From Erwinia tracheiphila (GTDB lineage: Bacteria; Pseudomonadota; Gammaproteobacteria; Enterobacterales; Enterobacteriaceae), in assembly GCF_021365465.1 (NCBI RefSeq), contig NZ_CP089932.1:2542001-2606000 (forward strand): a DNA stretch of 64,000 nucleotides. Reading direction: 5' to 3'. The stretch's first letter is position 1. Every line of letters starts with the position of its first letter. The translations under genes were made by a program, and so were the position numbers. The notes beneath the pieces were generated by a model. It was given only the letters and a program-made list of their open reading frames with translations, did no database searches and was not told where the DNA came from. Of the stretch, positions 46,668-56,376 are shown piece by piece.

Positions 46668-47868
46668 TGTACTAGCTCAGACCTGATCTGACAGTTACCG
46701 GTTATTTATACAGGTGTCTGTCAGATTACATCTGGTTCAGATTTTTTTCTGCCCAGACTCGTTTACCATCAAGTAACGTGGCCATTGGCGTACGCCCGCA
46801 GCACATTTTTCCCTGATGAGTTCGCTCATTATTGTAATGCCACAACCCGTTGTCCAGATCCGTTTGCAGGCTCTCCAGGTCTTCGTATAACTTCTTACGG
46901 AACGTAACCTGATAAAAATCCTGCAAAATAGTTTTATGGAAGCGCTCGCAGATGCCGTTCGTCTGCGGAGACATCGCCTTCGTTTTTGTATGGTCGATAT
47001 CGTTGATGGCCAGATACAGCTGGTAATCATGCTGCTCCACCTTACCACAGTACTCCGTTCCCCTGTCGGTCAGGATCCTCAGCATCGGCAGTCCCTGAGC
47101 CTCGTAGAACGGCAGTACGCGATCATTGAGCAGGTCTGCGGCGGTGATCGGCGTTTTACTCGTATACAGCTTGCAGTGTGCCACTTTCGAGTACGTATCC
47201 ACGAACGTCTGCTGGTAGATACGACCCACACCTTTCAGATTGCCCACGTAGAAGGTGTCCTGCGACCCGAGATAACCCGGGTGAGCAGTTTCGATTTCTC
47301 CGCTGGCCTCGTCATCGTGGGCCTTCTTCTCCAGCGCTGCGATTTGAGCGTCGGTAAGCACGATGCCTTCTCTGGCGACCTTTTCCTCAAGTGCCTTCAG
47401 GCGTTTACGGAAGTTCTCCAGGTCGTGCCGTTGCCAGATGGAGCGCACGCCGCTACCGGAGATAAACACGCCTTTTTTACGCAGCTCATTACTGGTCCGG
47501 TGTTGCCCGTGGGCCGGGAACTCAACGGCATATTCAACAACAGCGCGTTCAGTGGCTTCGTCGGCGCGGTTCTTCAGGTTGGGGACGCGGCGGTTCTGGT
47601 TAATCAGCGCATCGATGCCGCCTTCAGCAGCCAGTTCCTGATAACGGTAAAACGTGTCGCGTGACACGCCCATGATCTTGCAGGCTTTTGATACGTTACC
47701 GAGTTCTTCGGCGAGATTGAGCAGGCCGGCTTTGTGTTTGATGATGGGATTGTTAGTATGAATCATGAGAGTTACCTCGCGTTTTGTTTAAGGATTAGAC
47801 ACCCATATCAAAACCGGTAACTCTCAACCTTTCAAGGTCCAGTGTCAGATCAAGTCGCGACTAATACA
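46668..47868 (-). mobile_element. IS481-family element, copy 2
   Basis: This 1201-bp copy has the same ends as copy 1 (TGTACTAG and CTAATACA) and a 7-bp target duplication CACCATA at 46661-46667 and 47869-47875. It lies in the same orientation as copy 1, 24.35 kb away. Near identity of the two implies recent movement. Confidence 0.94.
46726..47766 (-). CDS. IS481-family transposase, copy 2
   Basis: A full-length 346-residue DDE transposase, identical to copy 1 except LDNGLWHYN for LDNWLWHYN near residue 310. The substituted tryptophan lies just before the conserved HYNNERTHQG motif, so this copy might be the weaker one. Confidence 0.94.
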   Translation of the reverse strand: MIHTNNPIIKHKAGLLNLAEELGNVSKACKIMGVSRDTFYRYQELAAEGGIDALINQNRRVPNLKNRADEATERAVVEYAVEFPAHGQHRTSNELRKKGVFISGSGVRSIWQRHDLENFRKRLKALEEKVAREGIVLTDAQIAALEKKAHDDEASGEIETAHPGYLGSQDTFYVGNLKGVGRIYQQTFVDTYSKVAHCKLYTSKTPITAADLLNDRVLPFYEAQGLPMLRILTDRGTEYCGKVEQHDYQLYLAINDIDHTKTKAMSPQTNGICERFHKTILQDFYQVTFRKKLYEDLESLQTDLDNGLWHYNNERTHQGKMCCGRTPMATLLDGKRVWAEKNLNQM

Positions 47869-48037
47869 CACCATATTAATCCGTACGGTCGTATCGAACT
47901 GGATATGAGTAGCCGCTTACAACATATAGCATATTGTAGTCGTCAAACAAAACTGACCACGGCTTCAGAGTTTTCCCAGAACAGTCGCTCTGATTCATTC
48001 GGCGTCAAGCCACCATTGTATTGATGAGGTCTGAGCT

Positions 48038-49453
48038 TAATGCTGGTCACTTAAGGTGACCAGCAACCTTTTTATCCGGATATTTCCTGCTCTTTACCCT
48101 CAACTCTCTCGGGTAACTTCGCTCTCTTCTACCCGGTAACACAAGCCATTTCGCCTGTTCATACAGGGTTCTCAGTTCTCCCGGCATTTTTCCCGGCGAA
48201 GCCCAGGGCAGGGTTATCAGCATCCGGATTATTTCGCTTATCGCTCCACTGAAGCTCAGCTGGTAAGGCAGGTAATCTCCTTTCAGATGGAACGCCATCT
48301 GCACCATCTGATATCGCACCAGGTTATAAGCCAGCAGTACCCCCCATAGCTCCTGTCTCACCAGCTCCGGCAGGCGACTGCGTAATGTCCACCGGCTGTC
48401 CAGCATACCCTGCTTTGCTTCCCGGTAGCCCAGTTCTGTTTCCCAGCGGTGGCGATATAGCTCGCTGATATCTTTACCCGGATAGCGATTCGGGTCTGTC
48501 AGTGACGTCAGCACCTGCCTCTCTTTACCGTCTACCCTGCGGGTCAGCAGTCTTGCCACCATTTCTTCCGGGACCCCTGGCCATTGCTTCCTGGCTCGTG
48601 GACTGGTTTTCAGGCATATCAGTTCATCTCCACGCCCCAAACGGCGAACCACCTGATACTGTACGTGTTTTTTCAACGGCAACAACCAGTGACGGTGTTC
48701 TCCTGCTGTCTGCCAGTGATGAAGCAGACCCATCGAATAAAATCCCTTATCGAACAGGGTGATACTGTTATTCGGGGTTTTCTCCGTCAGGTGTTCAGCC
48801 AGCCGCATTTCACTGACTTTTTCACTGTCGAATGCACTGGCGGCGATCAGATGGCTGCTCAGCTCCATCAGACAAACCATTCGCACCTGAGGATAGCCGC
48901 CTTCGCCGTACTGGCTGCTGTGTTTACTGAAGACGGCTCTGTTTTCCGGCGTATCGGCGGTACGCCAGACCACGCCGTCGACAGCAAACAGATTCAGACC
49001 GTGCCATTTTGGATGTGCAGCCTGCTGATTCCAGTGCTGCTGTGTGATATCAAAAAGCTCCCGCACTGCATTTTCACCCAGAGTCTTACGGCGCTGAATG
49101 ACAGCGCTGCGTGCGGTAAAAGGAGCTCCGGTCCGGTCAGTAATATCCATCAGATTGACGATTTCGGTCATCGGATGATCGCAAAAAATGGACATCCCAA
49201 CGACAAGCCAAATCATGGATTCGAGGGAAAGTTTACGTTTACGCAAAGTAACGGTATCGGTCAGGGTGAGCGCCTGCTGAATAAGCTCGGGAGGAATAAG
49301 GTCGGCGAGACTACGGGCGCGCTCAGGAGTGGCGGCATTGATGATGCCGAGGGCCTGGGAAAGTTCCATTTAAAAAGGGTTCCATGATGAACATAGAACC
49401 CTTTTTACCGCATAAACCGGATCGGTCAACCGATCCTTAAATCATCGGCATTA
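48038..49453 (-). mobile_element. IS4-family element
   Basis: The ends are TAATGCTGGTCACTTAAG and the complement of TAATGCCGATGATTTAAG. An 11-bp target duplication AGGTCTGAGCT lies at 48027-48037 and 49454-49464. The 1416-bp length and long duplication are typical of IS4 itself. It is inserted near the end of an IS3-type orfB. Confidence 0.95.
48047..49369 (-). CDS. IS4-family transposase
   Basis: The 440-residue DDE transposase is close to IS4 InsG (442 residues). The N-terminus is [20 protein letters not shown]. Catalytic segments are [18 protein letters not shown] with the first Asp, [18 protein letters not shown] with the second, and the Y-2-R-3-E-6-K signature [18 protein letters not shown]. 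Frame, start and ends are complete, so it may be active. Confidence 0.94.
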   Translation of the reverse strand: MELSQALGIINAATPERARSLADLIPPELIQQALTLTDTVTLRKRKLSLESMIWLVVGMSIFCDHPMTEIVNLMDITDRTGAPFTARSAVIQRRKTLGENAVRELFDITQQHWNQQAAHPKWHGLNLFAVDGVVWRTADTPENRAVFSKHSSQYGEGGYPQVRMVCLMELSSHLIAASAFDSEKVSEMRLAEHLTEKTPNNSITLFDKGFYSMGLLHHWQTAGEHRHWLLPLKKHVQYQVVRRLGRGDELICLKTSPRARKQWPGVPEEMVARLLTRRVDGKERQVLTSLTDPNRYPGKDISELYRHRWETELGYREAKQGMLDSRWTLRSRLPELVRQELWGVLLAYNLVRYQMVQMAFHLKGDYLPYQLSFSGAISEIIRMLITLPWASPGKMPGELRTLYEQAKWLVLPGRRERSYPRELRVKSRKYPDKKVAGHLK

Positions 49454-50122
<669 letters not shown>

Positions 50123-50265
50123 TTAAATATTATATACGGAGCCGAGCGGTTTCGTACACCTCCTGCAAAAGATGCACAAGAGTAAATTTAATTCGTTTCG
50201 CACATTCGTACATCTGTTACGTACAGAAAATCACGCTATGCCATGACCAGGGGTAATGCATTCAA

Positions 50266-50418
50266 TCAGCAGAACATGTATTTTTCAATGAAGGAGCCAA
50301 TGACCTTTTCGTGGACCGCTATTGAGAGAAAGAAGCAAATTGTTTTTCGAACTAACTGCCTGACACGAATACGAAGTGTCAGGTTGTTACGTTCAATACG
50401 CTGAGTAAACCGGAAGCG
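50266..50418 (-). pseudogene. divergent IS1-family InsB C-terminal remnant
   Basis: The minus strand reads RFRFTQRIERNNLTLRIRVR, then QLVRKTICFFLSIAVHEKVI and stops after EKYMFC. This aligns with the InsB ending of the local IS1 copies (YTQRTERHNLNLRTHIKRLT; RTICFSKSEEMHDKIIGWYL) but is a different subtype. Only about 50 codons remain. Confidence 0.7.
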
Positions 50419-50686
50419 TAGCTGGAGCGCCCTAAATAGCTGCGCCTAATACCGCTACACCTGCCGTTTACTGATGAGGGGATGTTGCGTATGGGCAACA
50501 CATCTCAATTCCGATATAACACCATCAGGCAAAGAAAACAGCCCTGATACCTTGCACAGCATGGGCTGGCCAACAGTGGAGCACTATTCCGCGCAGCTAT
50601 TTAATACAGAGAATACTTACCTAAAAAAGCGGCATCAGTCTCATGGCAAAAATGATGACCGTTCACCGCTAATCAGGCTTGACGAT

Positions 50687-52066
50687 TTACTCCAACAGGC
50701 GTGCCCGACAGGCTTTACCTTTTATCTTCACCTGCTGCAATTGTCTCACCGCTTTACGAGCGACATCAAGGCGCACAGCCACGAAGGCATGGCTGGAAGT
50801 GACGGTAATTTTTCCAATGGATTCGCTTTGCAGTCCCGCTTCACCCGTGAGCGCCCCGAGAATATCTCCCGGACGAATTTTTGCCTTTTTACCGCCATCA
50901 ATGCTAAGTGTGGCATTTTCCGCCAGCAAGGGATAAGGCGTAAAAGATTTCAGCAAGTTAACGTCACGCCAGAGCATTTTTTGTTGTAAAAAGTCTTCCA
51001 GCGCAAGGGCGCGGGTCATCTCACCCGGTGCGACAAAACTGATTGCAATCCCCTTTTCTCCTGCCCTGGCGGTACGGCCAATGCGATGCACATGCACTTC
51101 GGGATCAAATGACAGTTGATAGTTCACCACCATTGCCAGTAGCTTGATATCCAGCCCGCGAGCGGCGACATCTGTTGCAATCAGCACGCGGCAACTTCCA
51201 TTCACAAAGCGAATCAACACATGCTCCCGTTCGCGTTGTTCTAAATCGCCATTCAGTGCCAGCGAACTGATCTGGCAGCTTTCTAACGCATCGGCGATTT
51301 CATTACATTCCCTTTTAGTATTGCAAAACACCACGCAGGAAGACGGCTGGCGCTCGCTCAGTAGTCCGATTAGTGCCGCAGGCTTTTCTCTGGGAGATAC
51401 CTCATAAAAAAATTGTTCAATATTCGATAAATCAGGTGTTGTTTCCGTTTCAACGGTGGTGGGATCGCACTGAAGATGCCGACTGATCTGTTTTATATCA
51501 TGTGGCCAGGTCGCGGAGAAAAGCAGCGTCTGCCGACGAGAGGGACAATAGTTAATGAGCGATTCAATTTCATCACGAAAGCCCATTTCTAACATCCGGT
51601 CGGCTTCATCCAGCACCAGCGTTTTCAACTGGTCAAGTTTCAACGTCTCCCGTTTCAGATGATCGACAATCCGTCCCGGCGTGCCAACCACGATATGAGG
51701 TGCGCGAGCCAGTGAATCACGTTGTGCGGAAGCGGGCTGGCCGCCACACAACGTGAGAACTTTCATATTCGCTGTCGCTCTGGCCAAACGACGCATTTCT
51801 TCAGCGACCTGTTCGGCCAGCTCGCGCGTGGGACAAATGATCAGGCCCTGTGTCGCAAATTGAGCAGCATTAATATGCTGCATGACGCCCAGTCCGAAAG
51901 CGACCGTTTTACCGCTTCCGGTTTTAGCCTGAGCGCGCACATCCCTGCCTGCAAGGATGGCGGGCAGGGATGCAGCCTGAACAGGGGTCATATTGTAGTA
52001 GCCAAGTTCATTAAGGTTGGCAATCTGGCTGATGGAAAGCAAAGTCAGGGTGGAAAAACTGGTCAC
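50687..52066 (-). CDS. dbpA: DbpA, DEAD-box RNA helicase of 23S rRNA maturation
   Basis: The 459-residue ATP-dependent RNA helicase assists 50S assembly by acting at hairpin 92 of 23S rRNA. The start is taken as GTG at 52066 (TSFSTLTLLSISQIANLNEL), aligning with E. coli DbpA (457 residues); the frame is open further but matches nothing. Motifs in order: Q motif GYYNMTPVQAASL, I AQAKTGSGKT, Ia PTRELAEQ, Ib TPGRI, II VLDEADRML, III FSATW, IV VVFCNTKREC, V ATDVAARGLD, VI HRIGRTARAG. The C-terminal RNA-binding domain (KAKIRPGDILGALTG, ending KIKGKACRARLL) gives rRNA specificity. It is intact amid insertion sequences. Confidence 0.96.
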   Translation of the reverse strand: MTSFSTLTLLSISQIANLNELGYYNMTPVQAASLPAILAGRDVRAQAKTGSGKTVAFGLGVMQHINAAQFATQGLIICPTRELAEQVAEEMRRLARATANMKVLTLCGGQPASAQRDSLARAPHIVVGTPGRIVDHLKRETLKLDQLKTLVLDEADRMLEMGFRDEIESLINYCPSRRQTLLFSATWPHDIKQISRHLQCDPTTVETETTPDLSNIEQFFYEVSPREKPAALIGLLSERQPSSCVVFCNTKRECNEIADALESCQISSLALNGDLEQREREHVLIRFVNGSCRVLIATDVAARGLDIKLLAMVVNYQLSFDPEVHVHRIGRTARAGEKGIAISFVAPGEMTRALALEDFLQQKMLWRDVNLLKSFTPYPLLAENATLSIDGGKKAKIRPGDILGALTGEAGLQSESIGKITVTSSHAFVAVRLDVARKAVRQLQQVKIKGKACRARLLE

Positions 52067-52104
52067 GGGGTGCTCTCTGATAAAACGACGTAAGAATTTG
52101 CCGC

Positions 52105-52152
52105 AGTGTAGCAGAAAACAGATAGTAAACGGTGGTGACACAGTAGTGTCAC
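52105..52152 (-). promoter_or_regulatory. dbpA promoter region with an 18-bp palindrome
   Basis: GTGACACAGTAGTGTCAC at 52135-52152 is a perfect 7-bp inverted repeat with a 4-bp centre. Downstream on the minus strand, TGC-TACACT (TACACT at 52105-52110) is a plausible extended -10 box about 40 bases before the GTG start. The palindrome would cover the -35 area, so it may be an operator. No known regulator was matched. Confidence 0.4.
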
Positions 52153-52591
52153 TGAAATTTCTGGCGCTGGAATTTAAGAAATAATGGAACAGTAAACGCC
52201 CTGCTTCGCAGTCAGTCAGCTCTGCAACTTGCGGCAGCCGAGTCCCGATGGCGAAATATTTGCAGGGTAGTCCTGCGCTTTGCCGAAAGCAAAAAGATCG
52301 GACCACTGATCGACTATCCTGGTATCATCGCTCTGGCCGAACGTATGTCTGTGGTTGCAAACAGAACAAAGATTTACGCCGCCCTCATGTTGAGGGCGGC
52401 ATCTGATATAACTACAGTTCATGTTTAAACTTGCATGTAATTGAGAGAAAACCATCGGCGCAAAAGCACACTATTTTGTACAAATCTGCACTAAAGACAG
52501 CAGCTACACAAAAGGTGATGAATTCAGCGCCTCTCATCATTTTTATATCAGTAGCGGTTCTCTCATAATAAAGTTATTCACCCGATATTAT
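52153..52591. other. 440-bp region upstream of dbpA
   Basis: No gene is supported. A strong hairpin (GCCGCCCTC, loop, GAGGGCGGC) lies at 52378-52400 without a T-run. The stretch ends at the left terminus of an IS3 element. Confidence 0.45.
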
Positions 52592-52656
52592 TGATCTTGC
52601 CCGCCAATAGTGGGCACATGACTAAGTGAGTAAACACTCAACCAGAGGTGACTCAC

Positions 52657-52956
52657 ATGACAAAATCAGCAACAACCGATAAGAAAACACGCAAACAATA
52701 CACGCCCGAATTTCGTGATGAAGCACTGAAGCTGGCTGAACGCATCGGTATCACTGCTGCTGCACGCCAACTCAGCCTGTATGAATCCCGGCTCTACAAC
52801 TGGCGCAGCAAACAGCAGAATCAGACAACGGCTTCTGAACGCGAGAGCGAACAGACGACCGAGATCGCCCGCCTTAAACGCCAGCTCGCGGGGCAGACTG
52901 AGGAACCCGCCATTCTCCAAAAGGCCGCAACACACTTCGCGAAACGCCTGAAATGA
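52657..52956 (+). CDS. insE: IS3 OrfA (InsE-like)
   Basis: About 99 residues beginning [19 protein letters not shown], with a helix-turn-helix ([20 protein letters not shown]) and a leucine-zipper-like end ([13 protein letters not shown]). This is close to InsE of IS3. The ATG at 52657 follows GAGGTGACTCAC and is preferred over one three codons upstream. OrfB starts inside its last codons. Intact, but its partner OrfB is not. Confidence 0.88.
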   Translation: MTKSATTDKKTRKQYTPEFRDEALKLAERIGITAAARQLSLYESRLYNWRSKQQNQTTASERESEQTTEIARLKRQLAGQTEEPAILQKAATHFAKRLK

Positions 52957-53538
52957 AGTATGTCTTTATCGAACAACACCATGCCGAATCAGCATTAAAG
53001 CCATGTGTCGGGTGCTATGTGTGGCCCGAAGCGGCTGGTACGCCTGGCGGAACCGTTACACAGTAATCAACGCACGCAAGCGGTTACGCCATGATTGCGA
53101 CAGCATCGTCAGTAACGCTTTCAGCCAGGCTAAACAGCGCTACGGTGCACCCCGCCTGGCAGAGGAGTGCAGCGCAGGACCTGATATACAGTGTGAAAAC
53201 GATAGCCTTCAGCCTGCGACGTCAGGGTCTGAGGGCAAAAGCGTCACATCGGTTCAGCCCGGTGAACTACCGTAAACACGACCTGCCGATGTCAGAAAAT
53301 CTTCTTAAGCAGAATTTTTATGCCAACGGTCCGAACCAGAAATGGGCAGGTGACATCACGTATCTTCGCGCGGATGAAGGCTGGCTTTATCTGGCCGTGG
53401 TTATCAACCTGTGGTCACGGGCGGTTATTGGCTGGTCAATGTCATCGCGGATGACAGCACAACTGACCTGCTATGCCATGCAGATGGCATTGTGGCGACG
53501 TAAGCCCGGAACAATTTGAAAAACAGAACCTCGCTTAG
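52953..53538 (+). pseudogene. insF: IS3 OrfB (InsF-like) with frameshifts and internal deletion
   Basis: Pieces in three frames match Ins[18 protein letters not shown] at 52953, [19 protein letters not shown] at 53003, and [20 protein letters not shown] then [20 protein letters not shown] from about 53205. After MALWRRKP the sequence jumps to [11 protein letters not shown] and the natural stop at 53536-53538, so the second catalytic Asp and the Glu are deleted. Non-functional. Confidence 0.85.
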
Positions 53539-53587
53539 GAGGCTGTCCACATTACGCGGGTAGGATCACATCGGTCGTGACGCAGAT

Positions 53588-54091
53588 TTATTGATAATGA
53601 TGAAGAGTAAGATACCAACCGATGATCTTATCGTGCATTTCCTCTGACTTCGAAAAGCAAATTGTTCTGCGGGTCAGTCGTTTGATATGTGTGCGAAGAT
53701 TAAGATTATGTCGTTCTGTCCGTTGGGTATATTTCTTGCTCACCACGTGGCCTGTTGCACTTAACAGAACTTTATAAACCGGCCACGCATCTGTCATATA
53801 AAAGGCAATGTTAAATTTGCTTAACAGGGCCAGCAATCGTCGCAGGGTCGGGGCATTTCTCGGGCCGAAGACGTGGGCCAGAGCACGTTTGCGGATACGG
53901 TCATAAGCATAGAACAACCACCGGGGATTGCTTTTACACCGCACGTAAGACCATTGTTCACCGGCTTCACAGCAGATAACAATCTCCGTTTCGGGGTCGA
54001 TATTCTCAGCTACCTGCTTTGGCGAAATTTTTTTACGTGCCGCAGAACCGTATTGAGGCTGATACCGAGAACCCGTGCGGTATCGCGACAT
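53588..54091 (-). CDS. insB: IS1 InsB frame, copy C
   Basis: The InsB frame (167 codons) is complete, with the DDE residues as in the other copies (KFNIAFYMTDAWPVY). InsA is cut: its start lies at 56191 on the far side of the IS91-type element, so no InsAB' transposase can be made from this copy. Confidence 0.88.
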   Translation of the reverse strand: MSRYRTGSRYQPQYGSAARKKISPKQVAENIDPETEIVICCEAGEQWSYVRCKSNPRWLFYAYDRIRKRALAHVFGPRNAPTLRRLLALLSKFNIAFYMTDAWPVYKVLLSATGHVVSKKYTQRTERHNLNLRTHIKRLTRRTICFSKSEEMHDKIIGWYLTLHHYQ

Positions 54092-54291
54092 CCGTAACCA
54101 TTCATGGCCATATTAACAATGGTCTGGTGTGTGTCTGGTTTGGCACCGGAGTAGCTAAAGTTGAGCTGAAAGGTCTTTGAACATAGCGCCCTTACAGGGC
54201 GAGCGTCACGGCTCTGCCGTTCCGAGGGTGTTCATGACCGGCTCACAGCTTTATACTCTGCGGTATGTTAATTTCTCAGGAAATCATTCAC

Positions 54292-54710
54292 ATGGCCCGT
54301 AGCAAAGCCCCCAGAAAGCGTAAACCCACGCCCTCGTCCCGACGCGCTATACCCGGATATCCTAAGCGTTTTCTGGTGTCCATTCCGCCCCGGAGCGATT
54401 ATGACGACCCCGACGAGTTTTTTACGACACTCCGCAGGATGCCATTCGTCACTGTGTCCACCTGGGGCCACAGTTTTTCCTCGATACACACTTCGACCCG
54501 CCTCTCGTCTGCATCATCCGCGGCTTTGAGCCGCCTGACTCACCCGACGGCGATGTCGTCCTTGAGTCCATGCCAGCCGATGTGTTTATTATCGCCACAG
54601 AATCCGGCATGCTGCCGGTGACCTTCGCTCCCTGGGATAAACACACCGACAACTGGGCCGATGACTGTGACGACTGGCACTATAATACCGGTGCCACTGC
54701 AGAGCGATAA
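54292..54710 (+). pseudogene. IS91 accessory ORF1, frameshifted
   Basis: The N-terminus (MARSKAPRKRKPTPSSRRAI) runs to DDPDEF, then a T-run at about 54419-54424 shifts the frame. The rest reads DAIRHCVHLGPQFFLDTHF in another frame, through ADVFIIATESGMLPVTFAPW to a stop at 54710, eight bases before the transposase start. It corresponds to the small ORF that precedes the transposase in IS91-type elements. Its function there is unclear. Confidence 0.65.
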
Positions 54711-54718
54711 TCCGCCGC

Positions 54719-55933
54719 ATGTATATCCCGCGCCCGGCAAAACTGCTGTTCACCACTGATGACGCCTGGAACCGGTATATGGATAAACACGGGGACACCC
54801 TCAGCCCCTGGACCGTACTCTGCGTCGAGCGCATGCTCGCCTGCGGCACTGCTGCCATGGGGGTGAAGCGATACTGCTGCGCCTCCCCGGACTGCACCCA
54901 CACCCGCTTCTTCTGCCAGACCTGTAAATCAAAAGGCTGCAGCTCCTGCGGACATAAGGCCACGGAGCAGTGGATTACAGAGCAACAGCAAATTCTGCCC
55001 GACTGCGACTGGCAGCATATCACCTTCACCATGCCCCATCTGCTGTGGCCCTTTTTCAACAATAACTGGCCTCTGCTCAATGCCCTGTTCCGCGCAGCCA
55101 CCCGCGCCATGCTCCGCTGGGCCAGAAAACAGGGTGTGGAAGTCGGTATCTTCTGCGCCCTGCACACCTACGGTCGCCAGCTCAACCAGCATCCCCACAT
55201 TCATCTCTCCGTCACCCGCGGCGGGCTTGATATTAAACACGGCGTATGGCGCGACCTCTTCTTTAAAAAGCATGCCGTGGAGGAAATCTGGCGCGGAGCC
55301 GTCATCCGGCTGCTGCGCCACAGCTATGACCTGATTAACCCCGGCAGGCTGCCGGGGCTGGGGCATATCCACGACAAAAAACAGTGGCTGCGCTATCTGC
55401 AGGCGCAGTACGGGCGCCGCTGGAAGGTCCACTTCGCGAAGAAGACCCGGGGGGCCTGGCGGAGCGTCAAATATCTGGGCCGGTACCTGAAACGGCCCCC
55501 CGTGTCGGCGGCGAAGCTGAGGCACTACAGCGGCGGCGCGGTGGTGCACCACTATTACGACCACCGTACGCAGCAGTACCGGCAGCAGACGCTGACGCAG
55601 GAAGATATGATCGGACGTTATATCAGCCATATCCCGGCGAAGCATTTTAAGATGGTGCGTTATTACGGTTTTTTATCAAACCGTAAACGGGGTAGCCTGC
55701 TGCCGAAGGTGTATGAAGCCCTGGAGATGGAAGCGCGGAAAAAACCGGAGAAGCCCGGCTTCGCCGCGCTGATGAAAGAATTTCTGCGCACGGATCCGTA
55801 CAAATGCATTCTGTGCGGCAACCGACTGCGCTTCAGCAGTGCGCAGGCCGGGAGGCACGCGTCGGAGTTGGTGGCAGAAAGACTGCATAACATCGACCGG
55901 AAACGATGGCTTCTGGCACAGACTGCGGGATAA
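54719..55933 (+). CDS. IS91-family rolling-circle transposase
   Basis: The 404-residue HUH-type (Rep-like) transposase has an N-terminal zinc-binding region (CCASPDCTHTRFFCQTCK then GCSSCGHKATEQW), the metal-binding HUH motif in QLNQHPHIHLSVTRGG near residue 163, and a catalytic tyrosine region around KMVRYYGFLSNRKRGSLL near 315. The C-terminal CxxC segment is KCILCGNRLRF. It appears intact. Similar in part to the broken element at the window end. Confidence 0.9.
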   Translation: MYIPRPAKLLFTTDDAWNRYMDKHGDTLSPWTVLCVERMLACGTAAMGVKRYCCASPDCTHTRFFCQTCKSKGCSSCGHKATEQWITEQQQILPDCDWQHITFTMPHLLWPFFNNNWPLLNALFRAATRAMLRWARKQGVEVGIFCALHTYGRQLNQHPHIHLSVTRGGLDIKHGVWRDLFFKKHAVEEIWRGAVIRLLRHSYDLINPGRLPGLGHIHDKKQWLRYLQAQYGRRWKVHFAKKTRGAWRSVKYLGRYLKRPPVSAAKLRHYSGGAVVHHYYDHRTQQYRQQTLTQEDMIGRYISHIPAKHFKMVRYYGFLSNRKRGSLLPKVYEALEMEARKKPEKPGFAALMKEFLRTDPYKCILCGNRLRFSSAQAGRHASELVAERLHNIDRKRWLLAQTAG

Positions 55934-56376
55934 GTGCGTCTGAAAAACAGCTTTCAGGTTAAAAACGCGCCGCAAATGCCATTTTATGACCATAACGTTC
56001 CCGATGGCACATCATTACTGCATTACAGACACTGCTGCTCATGGTCAGGAAATTTTTAAAACGATGATTCAGTTTCCTAACCATGAACAATGCTTGCAGA
56101 TGTAACGTTGGGCACCGGATGCTGAATGTCCGTTACATCGTACAGCATGAGTTTCATTGCACTGAGGGCAGACGACATCAACTTTAGCCATATGTTACAT
56201 CCAAAGCGCAAAGCATACGTGATCAGCAAGTCTGCGTCACGACCGATCACATCACTCAGGCTGTAGCAACCATTTTAAAACGTGGTTTCTGGCTATATAT
56301 CAATACATTGAGGAGGCTTATCGACATATATATCGATTTTACAGAATGATGAGAATGAAGTGTTGCTGTTATAATT

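Larger units (their letters stand above)
52592..53568 (+). mobile_element. IS3 element with internal deletion
   Basis: The left end TGATCTTGCCCGCCAATAG and right end GGGTAGGATCA match IS3-type terminal repeats. The remaining 977 bp are about 280 short of IS3 (1258). No matching target duplication is visible. Its last five bases (GATCA) are part of the target site of the adjoining IS1 copy C, so that IS1 landed on the IS3 end later. Confidence 0.88.
54183..56084 (+). mobile_element. IS91-family element inside IS1
   Basis: About 1.9 kb interrupts IS1 at TTTGAAC/AATGC. The tetranucleotide GAAC flanks both sides (54179-54182 and 56085-56088), with the right terminus abutting GAAC, the known target of IS91. 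A small hairpin (CGCCC-TTACA-GGGCG) lies just inside the left end, as expected for rolling-circle elements. It has no long terminal inverted repeats. Confidence 0.88.
53573..56244 (-). mobile_element. IS1-family element, copy C, split by an IS91-type element
   Basis: The ends are GGTCGTGACGCAGA (53573) and TCTGCGTCACGACC (ending 56244), with a 9-bp target duplication GATCACATC at 53564-53572 and 56245-56253. The IS1 body is 53573-54182 plus 56085-56244; the interior is foreign. It is the only copy here in the minus orientation. Confidence 0.93.

Noticed and set aside
52067..52306. N-terminal extension of DbpA to 52306
   Set aside because: The extra 80 residues include the palindromic promoter region and match nothing; the GTG at 52066 aligns with the known start.
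54929..55645. 238-residue minus-strand frame
   Set aside because: Antisense of the IS91 transposase, which has clear zinc and HUH motifs.
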